64,000 nucleotides of DNA, from positions 1 to 64,000 of the forward strand of contig NZ_AAUW01000003.1 in the NCBI RefSeq assembly GCF_000168975.1. Reading direction: 5' to 3'. Origin of the DNA: Roseibium aggregatum IAM 12614. Its GTDB lineage: Bacteria > Pseudomonadota > Alphaproteobacteria > Rhizobiales > Stappiaceae. The position numbers and the translations under genes are program-made. Under the pieces are notes generated by a model. The model did not search any database. It was not told where the DNA came from and saw nothing but the letters and a program-made list of their open reading frames with translations. Shown here piece after piece: positions 25,785 through 35,105 of the stretch. Positions within the stretch are counted from its first letter, which is position 1; each line of letters opens with the position of its first letter.

Positions 25785-26776
25785 CAGCCTGCTGCTTCCC
25801 ATCTGTTCAGTTTCATCTCGCAGCCCCGTTTGGGCGTGACCTCATATCCGGCTTCTTCGGGCTCGTCGTCAACCATCTCCTCCGGAAAACCCGGAGCTCT
25901 GATGTCGAGACCCGTCGCGTCTTCCAGGCGCCTGATGATGTTGGGCGACAGTTCCCGCGGCCCGTAGCGGTCGATGCCGTCTGCGAATATCCGGTTGATA
26001 AGCGGTGACACTTCAAGCGGCACCTGATGATCGTCTGCGATTTTCTGGAAAAGGCCGACATCCTTGGCAACCAGATCCATGGTGAAGGAAATGTCTCGCG
26101 AACCATTCAGGATCACCTGGCTCTCCGTTTCATGCACGAAGGAGTTTCCCGAGGAAATCCGGATGGCTTCATAGGCGGTGCCAAGATCCATTCCCGCCGC
26201 CTTGCAAGTGGTCAGGGCCTCGGCGAGCGACACCAGATTGACCGTTGCCAGATAGTTGGTGACCACCTTCAGGACAGACGCCGAGCCGATCTCGCCTGTG
26301 TGCAGCACCCGGCGACCCAGAACCGTCAGCAGCGGAAGCATCCGCTCGAAGGTTTGCCGCGCGCACCCGGCAAAGATCGAGATATTTCCAGTAGCCGCCC
26401 GGTGACAGCCACCGGACACCGGACATTCGATTGCCTCACCGCCCCTGGCTGCGACAAGCCCCGCAAGACGCCGCACTTCACCAGCATCGGTGGTGGACAT
26501 TTCCGCCCAGATCCTGCCCGGGCCAATCCCTTCCAGAATGCCGTCCCTGCCCTCCACGACCGCCGCACAGGCCGCCGGACTGGGCAGGCAGGTGATGACG
26601 ACATCGCAGCTCTCGGCAAGCTGCCTGGGGCTTTCACCACGCACCGCGCCTCTTGCCGCAAAGCTTTCCATCAACAGCGGGTTCAGATCGAGAACCGCAA
26701 TCTCAAACCCGTTTCTGAGAAGACTGCCGGCCAGTTTACCGCCGACATTGCCCAAACCGATAAATCCGACCCGCAT
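25784..26776 (-). CDS. Beta-hydroxyacid dehydrogenase-family NAD(P) oxidoreductase
   Basis: A 330-residue enzyme of the 3-hydroxyisobutyrate/6-phosphogluconate dehydrogenase type. The Rossmann start MRVGFIGLGNVGGKLA, the substrate loop CPVSGGCHRAATGN (about residue 118) and the catalytic Lys in VLKVVTNYLATVN (about 171) are all present. The C-terminal 30 residues (PEEMVDDEPEEAGYEV and onward) extend beyond the usual domain. I chose the ATG at 26776 after aagggg because it begins the Rossmann motif. It is divergent from a LysR gene, which probably controls the pair. Confidence 0.92.
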   Translation of the reverse strand: MRVGFIGLGNVGGKLAGSLLRNGFEIAVLDLNPLLMESFAARGAVRGESPRQLAESCDVVITCLPSPAACAAVVEGRDGILEGIGPGRIWAEMSTTDAGEVRRLAGLVAARGGEAIECPVSGGCHRAATGNISIFAGCARQTFERMLPLLTVLGRRVLHTGEIGSASVLKVVTNYLATVNLVSLAEALTTCKAAGMDLGTAYEAIRISSGNSFVHETESQVILNGSRDISFTMDLVAKDVGLFQKIADDHQVPLEVSPLINRIFADGIDRYGPRELSPNIIRRLEDATGLDIRAPGFPEEMVDDEPEEAGYEVTPKRGCEMKLNRWEAAG

Positions 26777-26892
26777 GAGACGCCCCTTTCGTGAAGCAGG
26801 AAGTGACCGGACTTCACTTTGCGCCTCGCCCCGCAAACAGAGAAATGATATTAATTCAGGAGATTACCCGACTATTTTTATGAGTGCGCAAG

Positions 26893-27771
26893 ATGTCGTC
26901 ACTGCCCAATCTTCTGTGGCTGAGAAGCTTTGAAGCCGTCAGCCGGCTGGGTGGTTTCACAGCGGCGGGTGCGGAACTCGGCCTCACCCAGGCTGCCGTC
27001 AGCACGCACATCAGCGGTCTGGAAACCCAGCTCGGCCATCAGCTTTTCGAACGCACCACGCGCAAGCTGGAACTGACCGCAAGCGGCCAGGCTTATCTGC
27101 CCGCGGTGCGCAAGGCATTGCAGGAGCTGGCGGTTTCGACCGACAGCCTGTTCGGCAACCGGTCTGCCGGGTCCGTAACCATTCGCGCCCCGATTTCCGA
27201 AGCCGTGCTCATTATCGCCCCTGCCCTGGTAGAGTTTCAGAAGGAGCATCCCGAACTCGACATACGACTTCTGTCGGCAATCTGGGCCGATACGGCGCTC
27301 GACACTGGCACCGACATCGAAATCCGCCTCGGCACCGGCAACTGGTCCGGTGTGCATGCGGAGCCTCTGGGACCGGAAACCATCGTACCCGTGTGCCATC
27401 CGGATCTGGCCGGAAAACTGAAGCAACCGGCGGATCTGATGGACCTCCCGCGCATTCACATTCTGGGGTTCGACGATCACTGGCCAAGCTATTTCGACGC
27501 CCTCGGCCTTCCGCAGCCCTCGACCCGAACCAGTGCCACGGTCGACACATCGCTGGCGGCAGTCGAACTGGCGGCTGCAGGCGGCGGTGTCGCCCTGCTG
27601 CTGGGCAAGGTTGCGACCAGACTGGCGGCAACAGGGCGACTGACGACCCCTCTGTTCCCGGGCCTGCCTTCCGTGCGCACCCATTACCTGCTGAACCGGG
27701 ACAATGCCTCACCGCGAAAACCGGCGGTTCAACGGGTGGAAACCTGGCTGCGAGACCTGTTTGCAGCATAG
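26893..27771 (+). CDS. LysR-family regulator (GcvA-like)
   Basis: A 292-residue LysR protein. The N-terminal helix-turn-helix is clear (LRSFEAVSRLGGFTAAGAEL, GLTQAAVSTHISGLE), and the linked effector domain is full length. The start MSSLPNLLWLRSFEA resembles the GcvA/AmpR branch. The start may be GTG at 26884, three codons earlier; neither has a strong ribosome site. It faces away from the dehydrogenase/ALDH pair across about 115 bases and is the natural candidate for their regulator. Confidence 0.9.
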   Translation: MSSLPNLLWLRSFEAVSRLGGFTAAGAELGLTQAAVSTHISGLETQLGHQLFERTTRKLELTASGQAYLPAVRKALQELAVSTDSLFGNRSAGSVTIRAPISEAVLIIAPALVEFQKEHPELDIRLLSAIWADTALDTGTDIEIRLGTGNWSGVHAEPLGPETIVPVCHPDLAGKLKQPADLMDLPRIHILGFDDHWPSYFDALGLPQPSTRTSATVDTSLAAVELAAAGGGVALLLGKVATRLAATGRLTTPLFPGLPSVRTHYLLNRDNASPRKPAVQRVETWLRDLFAA

Positions 27772-27940
27772 GCCGGCGACTATCCCGGCCAGGTCAAGCG
27801 CTCACCTGCGCGCTGGGAGTGGGCCAGAGGCTCATATCGATTTCAATAGGTGCGCGTCTCCGCGTTCACAGGCACTCACCCCAGCGAAAAGCAGATAAGC
27901 GGTTGAAACAGCGTCCTTTTCTCAAGCCCGACCGCACGGC

Positions 27941-27988
27941 GTACTGGATCCCGGTCTTGTCGCTGGTGCGACAAACCGGGATGACAAG
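27941..27988. repeat. ccggtcttg/ccgggatgac palindrome
   Basis: Reads actggatcccggtcttgtcg then ctggtgcgacaaaccgggat; the inner arms ttgtcg and cgacaa pair. Nearly the same element is present in the right part of 12078-12199. It precedes the tandem 157-bp array. Confidence 0.7.
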
Positions 27989-28056
27989 TCAGGGGGTAGC
28001 GTAACAATGACGGAGCAGGCTGAGCGGGGACACCATCCCTTTCCTTGCCACACCCT

Positions 28057-28642
28057 CGTCATGCCATGGCTCGACCATGGCATCCACGCAGATGCATCAC
28101 CGCACACCGCTATCTCTTCTTGTTGAAAGGTCACGGCATGGATTGCCGGATCAAGTCCGGCAATGACGGAAGAGACTGAGCTAGGGTGCTTTACCAATGC
28201 CTCTCCCCAAACCTCGTCATGCCATGGCTCGACCATGGCATCCATGCCGATACATCACCACACACCGCCACCTCTCCTCTTGGAAACGTCACGGAGTGGA
28301 TTGCCGGATCAAGTCTGGCAATGTCGGATGGGCTGTAACAGAGTGCTTTCCCGCTGCCTCTCCCCGAACCACGTCATGCCATGGCTCGACCATGGCATCC
28401 ATGCCGATACATCGCCACACACTGAGACCTCTCCTCTTGGAAACGTTACGGAGTGGATTGCAGGGTCAAGCCCCGCAATGACGGATGGACTGAGTTAGAG
28501 CACTTTCACAATGCCTCTCCCCAAACCACGTCATGCCATGGCTCGACCATGGCATCCATGCCGATACAACACGACACGGCAACGCCTGTCCTTTTGGAGA
28601 GGCCAAGGAGTGGATTGCAGGGTCAAGCCCTGCAATGACGGG
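28057..28642. repeat. Four tandem copies of a 157-158 bp intergenic unit
   Basis: Units begin with cgtcatgccatggctcgacc at 28057, 28215, 28372 and 28529, giving periods of 158, 157 and 157. Each holds two palindromes: atgccatgg ... ccatggcat, and a second of the form ttgcNgg-atcaagt-ccNgcaa followed by tgac. The later two copies read gcagggtcaagc(c/t)ctgc, a paired change that keeps the stem. No coding sequence is supported in the 27772-28708 stretch; it separates the LysR gene from ttcA. Confidence 0.88.
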
Positions 28643-28708
28643 GAGCGTGCGGGATAAGGTACGGGGCAGTCAGAACTCAGTTGGCAACTGTTGCCACGTC
28701 GCCTGATG

Positions 28709-29647
28709 TTACTCCGCTGCGAACAGCTTGGCCGTCATCGCGAGGCTGGCGCCACAGGGTTCTTCCGCCTCGCCGCTCGCCTCGGACATGCCCTCAGCAG
28801 GCCGCAGGTTGACGAAGTCGTAGAGCGAGCGGTCGAGAAGATGCGACGGACGGGTGTGGCCGAGAGCGCGGGCCATGACGCCGAGGCGGCCCGGTGTTGC
28901 CTTTTCCCAGCCCTGCAGCATGCGTTTGACTTCCTCGCGCTGCAGACCGTCCTGCGAACCGCACAGATTGCACGGAATGATCGGGAACTGCATGCCGGAG
29001 GCAAAGCGGGCGATATCGCTTTCGGCTGAATAGGCAAGCGGACGGAGCACCAGAAGGTCGCCCTCGTCGTTGATCAGCTTGGGCGGCATGGAGGCCAGAC
29101 GGCCGCCATGGAAGAGGTTCATGAAGAACGTCTCCAGGATATCCTCCCGGTGATGGCCGAGCACGATGGCCTCGCAACCCTGCTCCCGCGCGATCCGGTA
29201 GAGAATGCCACGACGCAGCCGCGAACAGAGCGAACAATAGGTGCGGTGCTCGGGAATCTTGTCGGTGACGATGGAATAGGTATCTTCGCGCACGATGATG
29301 TGCTCGATGCCATTGTCCTCGAAGAACTTCGGCAGAATGTCCGTCGGAAAACCGGGCTGGGCCTGATCGAGATTGCAGGCGATCAGATCGACCGGTAGCA
29401 GACCACGCCATTTCAGTTCGATCAGCACCGCCAGCAGCGTGTAACTGTCCTTACCACCTGACAGGCAGACCAGCCATTTCGGACGGTTTTCCTGCGATGC
29501 CCCTGCCGGCAGCATGCCGAAATCGGCAATCGCCTCGCGCGTCTGGCGCAACAGGCGCTTGCGCAGCTTCTTGAACTCGACGCTTGAAGGCGCATTGCGG
29601 AGCAACGCGGGCACATCGATGTCGGTACTGTCGGCAATATCGTTCAT
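28709..29647 (-). CDS. ttcA: tRNA 2-thiocytidine(32) synthetase TtcA
   Basis: A 312-residue tRNA-thiolating enzyme that puts sulfur on C32 using ATP and an Fe-S cluster. The PP-loop CLSGGKDSY lies at about residue 60-68, the CxxC pair [11 protein letters not shown] at about 133-143, and a further Cys pair in IPCNLCGSQ near 224. [14 protein letters not shown] is also typical. The C-terminal tail after residue 290 is low-complexity. Its length and motifs are intact. It lies downstream of the rha operon in the same direction but is a housekeeping gene. Confidence 0.96.
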   Translation of the reverse strand: MNDIADSTDIDVPALLRNAPSSVEFKKLRKRLLRQTREAIADFGMLPAGASQENRPKWLVCLSGGKDSYTLLAVLIELKWRGLLPVDLIACNLDQAQPGFPTDILPKFFEDNGIEHIIVREDTYSIVTDKIPEHRTYCSLCSRLRRGILYRIAREQGCEAIVLGHHREDILETFFMNLFHGGRLASMPPKLINDEGDLLVLRPLAYSAESDIARFASGMQFPIIPCNLCGSQDGLQREEVKRMLQGWEKATPGRLGVMARALGHTRPSHLLDRSLYDFVNLRPAEGMSEASGEAEEPCGASLAMTAKLFAAE

Positions 29648-29753
29648 GAGAGAAGCTCGGCGGCGTATCGGGATCTGGATCTTTCGCTGACATAGCGGAT
29701 CAGGGCAGCCGGGAAAAGGGAAAAGCCGCGCTTATCAAGGGATGGCAGTTCCC

Positions 29754-31133
29754 TCACCGAAGCTGTTCGCGCCATTTCCTTGCGTATTTTGCCAGTCGTG
29801 GATCGCGATTGTCCGCGGTCTCGCCTGCCTGAGCCTCTGGTTCCTGCGCTTCACTATCCGCCACCAGCAACGCCGCGCCGATGCTGGTCCCAGTGACCGA
29901 CCCAGCCGACGCTTCAACCGGCCGCCTTGTCGCTGCCACCAGCATGTCGAGATAAAGCCGGTTCTGCGCAAATGGTCCCTCAACGACGACTGGACCGTCT
30001 GCCCCGGTCATCGCCAGGCATTCCGCCGTCACCAGCGCCAGGTAGAAAGACGTTGCCGCAAAGCGTTCACCGTCGCTCAGGACCGTTTCATCCACGCTCC
30101 AGTGATGCTCCCGGCCCTGAAAAGGACCGGAGCGCGGATCGACGGCGGGAAAGAGCATGGTCTCGTGAGAAAGGATAGTTTCGATTTCCCTTTCAGAACA
30201 GCCTTTTTTGCGGCCTTGCAGGATCATGTCGAACTCGCGTCCGCCCATGAACCTTGCCGAGGGTACCGGATCCCCGAAAGCGTTGACGTTGATCAGCGTG
30301 TCGCGTGATGGATCGAGCATGACCTGGCCACCGCCTATCGCCAGCACGATTACCCAGGTGCCTGTGGAGACCACCGAAAACGGCGGCTCGCGCCCGATCA
30401 GGTGCGGATAAAGCGAGGCGTTGGAATCGTGGATGCCGCAGGCAATCTTGATGTCCTGTGGCAGGCCGGTCCGGGCTGCCACATCCGGCAAGATCGGCCC
30501 CAGACTGTCACCGGCCTTGCGCACGGGCGCCATCCTGTCTGTCAGACCGATCCTGTCAACCAGAGAGGAAAACCGGTTTTCCGAAGGGCACCAGAGGTCG
30601 GTATGGCAGCCGAGTGACGTCACCTCGTTGGAAAGAACGCCGGTGAGCTTGTACGCCCAGTATTGCGGATAGGTCAGAACCGTCGTCACCCTGCCAAGCA
30701 GATCCAGGTCCGTTTTCAGCTGCCAATGAAGCTGTGCCCCCAGATTGAGGCCCATGCCGAGCCGGGGTGACCCGGTCTCCGCGAAGTCCGGCCGGATCGC
30801 CTCATAATCATCCGCTAGGTCGTCCGGGCCGGTGGACTCATAATCGAGCATCGGCGCGGCAAGGTTTCCTTCCGCGTCCAGAAGAACGGCGCTGGCGCCA
30901 TGGGTCGTCACCGACAGGGCATCGATACCATGGGCCTCATGCAACTTGCTCAGTGCGTCGCAGATGAAACCCCAGTGGCCTTCCAGATCGAAATGCGGAT
31001 AAGGCGGCCCTGGCAGGACCGTGTTGGGCCGTGTCAGGACCCCAAGCTCTCTGCGCTGGTCCAGATCCACCACGGCGACCTTGGCATTGGTCTTGCCGAT
31101 GTCGATGACGCCCACATTACGGATCGCTGCCAT
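29754..31133 (-). CDS. rhaK: L-rhamnulose kinase (FGGY family)
   Basis: A 459-residue sugar kinase of the FGGY family. The N-terminal nucleotide-fold start VIDIGKTNAKVAVVD, the substrate-region THGASAVLLD, the second-domain STGTWVIVLA and GGREFDMI are visible. Its place as last gene of a rhaR-S-T-P-Q-U-K order identical to that of Rhizobium leguminosarum makes L-rhamnulose the expected substrate, yielding rhamnulose 1-phosphate. In R. leguminosarum RhaK is also needed for transporter activity. It starts 6 bases after rhaU. Confidence 0.93.
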   Translation of the reverse strand: MAAIRNVGVIDIGKTNAKVAVVDLDQRRELGVLTRPNTVLPGPPYPHFDLEGHWGFICDALSKLHEAHGIDALSVTTHGASAVLLDAEGNLAAPMLDYESTGPDDLADDYEAIRPDFAETGSPRLGMGLNLGAQLHWQLKTDLDLLGRVTTVLTYPQYWAYKLTGVLSNEVTSLGCHTDLWCPSENRFSSLVDRIGLTDRMAPVRKAGDSLGPILPDVAARTGLPQDIKIACGIHDSNASLYPHLIGREPPFSVVSTGTWVIVLAIGGGQVMLDPSRDTLINVNAFGDPVPSARFMGGREFDMILQGRKKGCSEREIETILSHETMLFPAVDPRSGPFQGREHHWSVDETVLSDGERFAATSFYLALVTAECLAMTGADGPVVVEGPFAQNRLYLDMLVAATRRPVEASAGSVTGTSIGAALLVADSEAQEPEAQAGETADNRDPRLAKYARKWREQLR

Positions 31134-31139
31134 CAGCGC

Positions 31140-31454
31140 TCAATCCATGTGAAAGACGGTTGTGAGCGGCGTTGCCACCGGCTCGTTGTCCGGTTTTGTC
31201 GCCATCACATCGGCCATATGCGCCCACCATTTCCGCATCACCGGGTGGTTCGGCAGATCGTCCATCCTGTGGCCATCCTCGCGCCAGAGCACGCCGAAGA
31301 GGATATTTGTTTCCGGATCCAGGTGAATGGAATAGTCGCGGATGCCCGCCTCTTTCAGCAGGTCCACCAGGTCCGGCCAGATCTCGTCGTGGCGCTTCCG
31401 GTATTCAGCTTCCATGCCCGGATTGAGCTTCATCTTGAAGGCATATTTTTCCAT
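31140..31454 (-). CDS. rhaU: L-rhamnose mutarotase
   Basis: A 104-residue ferredoxin-fold mutarotase that interconverts the alpha and beta anomers of L-rhamnose so that the isomerase receives the right form. The family pattern is complete: [36 protein letters not shown] and WWAHMADVM. It equals E. coli RhaM and Rhizobium RhaU. It lies 3 bases after rhaQ and 6 bases before rhaK. Confidence 0.95.
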   Translation of the reverse strand: MEKYAFKMKLNPGMEAEYRKRHDEIWPDLVDLLKEAGIRDYSIHLDPETNILFGVLWREDGHRMDDLPNHPVMRKWWAHMADVMATKPDNEPVATPLTTVFHMD

Positions 31455-31457
31455 GGC

Positions 31458-32474
31458 TCAGGCCTTCCTGCGCGCGAGGATACGGCCGGCGATGCGCGGC
31501 AGGGCAATGACGGCAATCAGCAGCAGGCCGATGAAGATCGACATGACGATGCCCGGCACGTTGAGCAGGCCGAAACCGAAGGTGACCATGCCCATGACGA
31601 AGGCGGCGATCACCACGCCGGGAATGGAGCCGGAGCCACCGAGAATATTGACCCCGCCCAGCACCACCATTGTCACCACCTCAAGCTCCCAGCCGAAGGC
31701 AATCGACGGCCTTGTCGCCCCGAGGCGCGAGGTCAGACAGATGGCGGCAACGCCGGACATCAGGCCCGTGATCAGGAAGAGCGCGAATTTCACGCGTGGC
31801 ACGCGAATGCCGGAAAAAAGCGCACCGACCGGATTGTTGCCGACGACATAGACCGCGCGGCCGAAATTCGTCTTGTGCAGGATGACGGCGAAGACGATGG
31901 CCAGCAGTGCGAACAGGACGAACTCGAAAGAGATCACCCACCAGACGTAGCCCTGCCCGAAAAAGGCAAAGCTTGAGGGATAGCCGGTGTAGGCCTTGTC
32001 GCCCAGCACGATATAGGAAATGCCTCGGAAAAGGCTCATGGTGCCGATGGTCACAACGATGGACGGCAGGCCGAAGCCCGTCACCAGAAAGCCGTTGAAC
32101 GCACCGCACAGCAGACCGGTGCCCAGCCCGATCATCACCAGAACCGGCGTATCGGCGCCCATCTGGACGGCAAAGCCCATGGCCGTTGAGGCAAGTGCAA
32201 TGATCGAGGCGACCGAAAGGTCGATTTCGCCGGAAATGATCAACAGCCCCATGGCAAAGGCGATCATCGCCTTTTCGGTGAAATTGAAGGTCGCGTCGGA
32301 GAGGTTCCACGGGTCGAGGAAATAGGGCGAGGCAAAGCTGTTGAGCGTGAAGACGGCAACGGCGACTATCAGCAAAAGCAGTTCCCAGCTCACAAGGAAC
32401 CGCTGCAGCGGTGACTTCAGCCTGTCCGGGATCTGGCGCCCTTGCGCGCCGGTGTCTGGGGTGGCGAGGCTCAT
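31458..32474 (-). CDS. rhaQ: Rhamnose ABC transporter permease RhaQ
   Basis: A 338-residue inner-membrane permease of the ribose/xylose ABC type with about 9-10 helices and the EAA-like region VVTMVVLGGVNILGGSGSIPG (about residue 255-275, given here in part: GGVNILGGSGS). The true start is the ATG at 32474, which overlaps the rhaP stop by four bases (ATGA); the frame is open far upstream inside rhaP, but that is not coding. Permeases of this type work as a pair with RhaP. Confidence 0.92.
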   Translation of the reverse strand: MSLATPDTGAQGRQIPDRLKSPLQRFLVSWELLLLIVAVAVFTLNSFASPYFLDPWNLSDATFNFTEKAMIAFAMGLLIISGEIDLSVASIIALASTAMGFAVQMGADTPVLVMIGLGTGLLCGAFNGFLVTGFGLPSIVVTIGTMSLFRGISYIVLGDKAYTGYPSSFAFFGQGYVWWVISFEFVLFALLAIVFAVILHKTNFGRAVYVVGNNPVGALFSGIRVPRVKFALFLITGLMSGVAAICLTSRLGATRPSIAFGWELEVVTMVVLGGVNILGGSGSIPGVVIAAFVMGMVTFGFGLLNVPGIVMSIFIGLLLIAVIALPRIAGRILARRKA

Positions 32475-33454
32475 GCTGCGTGCTCCGCTTTTTTCAGGAT
32501 CACCCGGCCCTTGGCCCGGCTGGACGTGGCGTTGAAGGCAACGGCAATGATGATCGCGCTGCCGGAAATGGCGAGCTGCCAGAAGGGCGAGATATTGATG
32601 ACCGGGAGCGCATTCTTGACGATGCCGAGGAACAGCGCCCCCAGCAGCGCCCCGCCGACCGACCCGATGCCGCCTGCAATCGAGATGCCGCCGATGACAC
32701 AGGCCGCGACCACTTCCAGCTCGAAGCCGCCGGCGATATCGACATAGGCAACCGCATATCGGGCCACCCAGAGATAGCCGGTGAGACCGGCAAGCGCACC
32801 GGAGATGACATAGGCCGCGCATTGGGTGAGACCGACGTTGATGCCGGTGTAGACGGCAGCATGCGGATTGCCGCCAACGGCAAAGAAGGCCCTGCCGAGC
32901 GGTGTGCGCCCGACCAGAACGATGAAGCCGATCACGACGGCAATCGCGATCCACGAAAGAACCGGTAGCCCGAGCACGACCTCGCGCGGAAATGCCTTGA
33001 AGGCATCGCTCATCTCGTGGGCATTGATCCACTCCCCACCGGAAATCACGAAGATGATCCCCCGGTAGATAGTCATGGTGCCAAGGGTGACAACAATGGG
33101 CGGAATATCCAGCTTCCAGACAAGCAGCCCGTTGACGAGCCCCATCAAGGCCCCGAGGCTGATCGCCAGGGCAAGGATCACCGGCACCGGCAGGCCGGGC
33201 ATGGCCATGTTGAGCATGGCAACCACCATGCCGGTGAGCGCAAGGTTGGCGGCCACCGACAGGTCTATACAGCGGGTGAGGATCACCACCATCTGGCCGA
33301 GTGCCAGTATGATCAGAGGTGAGGTGTCGTTGAAGACATTCGCCAGGTTGGACGGTGCAACAAAGCCGGGAAAGCGGGTGGCGATGGCCAGCACCAGTAC
33401 CAGGATCGCCGCGGCGAGAATGGTTTCGCGGGATTTCATCAGCGGGCGGATCAT
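32471..33454 (-). CDS. rhaP: Rhamnose ABC transporter permease RhaP
   Basis: A 327-residue permease, partner of RhaQ, with about 9 membrane helices and the segment VVAACVIGGISIAGGIGSVG that contacts the ATPase. It overlaps rhaT by four bases at its start and rhaQ by four at its end, so rhaT-rhaP-rhaQ are tightly coupled. The name follows the order in R. leguminosarum (rhaRSTPQUK). Confidence 0.92.
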   Translation of the reverse strand: MIRPLMKSRETILAAAILVLVLAIATRFPGFVAPSNLANVFNDTSPLIILALGQMVVILTRCIDLSVAANLALTGMVVAMLNMAMPGLPVPVILALAISLGALMGLVNGLLVWKLDIPPIVVTLGTMTIYRGIIFVISGGEWINAHEMSDAFKAFPREVVLGLPVLSWIAIAVVIGFIVLVGRTPLGRAFFAVGGNPHAAVYTGINVGLTQCAAYVISGALAGLTGYLWVARYAVAYVDIAGGFELEVVAACVIGGISIAGGIGSVGGALLGALFLGIVKNALPVINISPFWQLAISGSAIIIAVAFNATSSRAKGRVILKKAEHAA

Positions 33455-35010
33455 GGGCGCACCTCCGTGATGCCGGCGGCCGCCCGCACCAGATGTTCCG
33501 GCGTCAGGTCAGCGCCTTCATATTCGGCCGCGATGCGCCCCTCGCGCATGACGATCACCCGGTCGGACATGCCGAGAATTTCCGGAATTTCGGACGACAC
33601 CATGATCACCGCCAGACCTTCGGCTGCCAGTTCCGCCATGAATTCATGCACGGCGGCCTTGGACCCGATGTCGATGCCCTTGGTCGGCTCGTCCAGGATG
33701 ATCACCCGGGGTTTGGTCGCAAGCCATTTGGCGATGACGACCTTCTGCTGGTTGCCTCCGGACAGTTCGCCGATGTCCTGATCTAGCGCGGCCGCGCGCA
33801 GATCCAGTCGCCGCGTGTAGTCGCGGGCAAGCTTGAATTCCTCTGCAAGCCGCAGGAACCCCTTGTGCGAGGTTTCCTTGAGCGACGGCAGCGAGACATT
33901 CTGGAAAATAGGCAGGCCCTTGATCGCCCCCTGTTTGCCCCGGTCCTCCGGCACATAGACGATGCCGTGCCGGATGGCCTCGTTGGGGTCGCGAATGACG
34001 GCAACCGTGTCATCGATCCGGATTGCCCCCTTGGAGGGCTTGGTCACCCCGAACAGCGCCTGCATGAATTCGCTGCGCCCGGCACCGACAAGACCGTAAA
34101 AACCCAGGATCTCGCCTGCGCGCAGTGTGAAGCCGATGTCCTCGAATTCGGTCGGGTGGCAATAGCCGACAACCTTCAGCACTTCCTTGCCAAGCTGCGG
34201 CGCCCGTTTCGGGAAAACCTGGTCGACCGAGCGGCCGACCATGAGTTTGACCAGCTCCTGTTCGGACACCTCCTCGATCTTGCCCATGCCGACCATCTGG
34301 CCGTCGCGGAAGACCGTATAGCGGTCCGCAATGCGGAAGATTTCGTCGAACTTGTGACTGATGAAGAGGATCGCCTTGCCCTCGGCTTTCAGGCGTTCCA
34401 CCAGCTCGTAGGTTTCCTCGATTTCCTTGTGGGAGAGCGAGGCGGTCGGCTCATCCATGATGACGATCTTGGCGTCGATGGAGAGCGCCCGGGCAATCGC
34501 CACGAGGTGCTTGTTGGCAATACCGAGGTCTTTCAGGGTCACTTGGGGGTCGATCCTGGCACCGATCCGGTCGAGCAGCGCTTGCGCCTTGCGCAGCATT
34601 TCCTTGCGGTCGATCAGCCCGAAACGCGTTTTCGGTGCATGACCGATGAAGATGTTTTCCGCCACCGACAAATCATCGAACAGGACGGTTTCCTGGTGGA
34701 TCGCCGTTACCCCTGCCCGGCCCGCATCCTGGGCGGTGGGAAAGGAGACCGGACTGCCGTTGATCGAAATCGCGCCCTCGTCCGGCTGATAGATCCCGGT
34801 CAGGATCTTCACGATTGTGGATTTTCCCGCGCCATTCTCGCCCACCAAAGCGGTGACTTCACCCGGAAAAAGCTCCAGCGACACCTCGGAAAGGGCCTTC
34901 ACGCCGGGGAATGATTTGGAAATGCCGCTGAGGGTCAGTACCGGCCCCGCGCCGTCTGCCGTTTGCGAATGCGTGTCCGCTATGCCCTGCGTGTTCGCAA
35001 GCATGACCAT
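33451..35010 (-). CDS. rhaT: Rhamnose ABC transporter ATPase RhaT (two ATPase domains)
   Basis: A 519-residue fused double ATPase of the RbsA/MglA type. Domain 1 has Walker A GENGAGKST (about residues 56-64) and Walker B IVIMDEPTA. Domain 2 has a degenerate Walker A GLVGAGRSE, the signature LSGGNQQKV (about 405) and Walker B VIILDEPTKGID. A degenerate second Walker A is normal for this class. An ATG two codons downstream (35004) is an alternative start. A hairpin (35046-35070) separates it from rhaS. Confidence 0.95.
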   Translation of the reverse strand: MVMLANTQGIADTHSQTADGAGPVLTLSGISKSFPGVKALSEVSLELFPGEVTALVGENGAGKSTIVKILTGIYQPDEGAISINGSPVSFPTAQDAGRAGVTAIHQETVLFDDLSVAENIFIGHAPKTRFGLIDRKEMLRKAQALLDRIGARIDPQVTLKDLGIANKHLVAIARALSIDAKIVIMDEPTASLSHKEIEETYELVERLKAEGKAILFISHKFDEIFRIADRYTVFRDGQMVGMGKIEEVSEQELVKLMVGRSVDQVFPKRAPQLGKEVLKVVGYCHPTEFEDIGFTLRAGEILGFYGLVGAGRSEFMQALFGVTKPSKGAIRIDDTVAVIRDPNEAIRHGIVYVPEDRGKQGAIKGLPIFQNVSLPSLKETSHKGFLRLAEEFKLARDYTRRLDLRAAALDQDIGELSGGNQQKVVIAKWLATKPRVIILDEPTKGIDIGSKAAVHEFMAELAAEGLAVIMVSSEIPEILGMSDRVIVMREGRIAAEYEGADLTPEHLVRAAAGITEVRP

Positions 35011-35045
35011 GTCCCGGAGCCTGAAGTTTCGTTGCTGGTTTCAAA

Positions 35046-35070
35046 GACCCGGTGCCGCGCGCACCGGGTC
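35046..35070 (-). promoter_or_regulatory. Intercistronic hairpin between rhaS and rhaT
   Basis: A perfect 10-bp stem, gacccggtgc with gcaccgggtc, and a 5-base loop. On the minus strand only tttg follows, so termination would be partial. Stem-loops after the binding-protein gene of ABC operons often protect its mRNA and lower downstream expression. Confidence 0.7.
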
Positions 35071-35105
35071 TGACAGATTTCTATCGTCCGGTCGTGGCGA
35101 CCAGC

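Noticed and set aside
24780-25967. Plus-strand frame of about 395 codons opposite the ALDH and dehydrogenase genes
   Set aside because: Rich in His, Arg and Gln from reverse-frame codon bias; both real genes lie on the minus strand.
28057-28642. CRISPR array
   Set aside because: The repeat unit is 157 bp, there are no short repeats with unique spacers, and no cas genes are near.
32475-33032. N-terminal extension of RhaQ reading into rhaP
   Set aside because: The extension is the out-of-frame image of rhaP; the ATGA overlap at 32474 gives the proper start.
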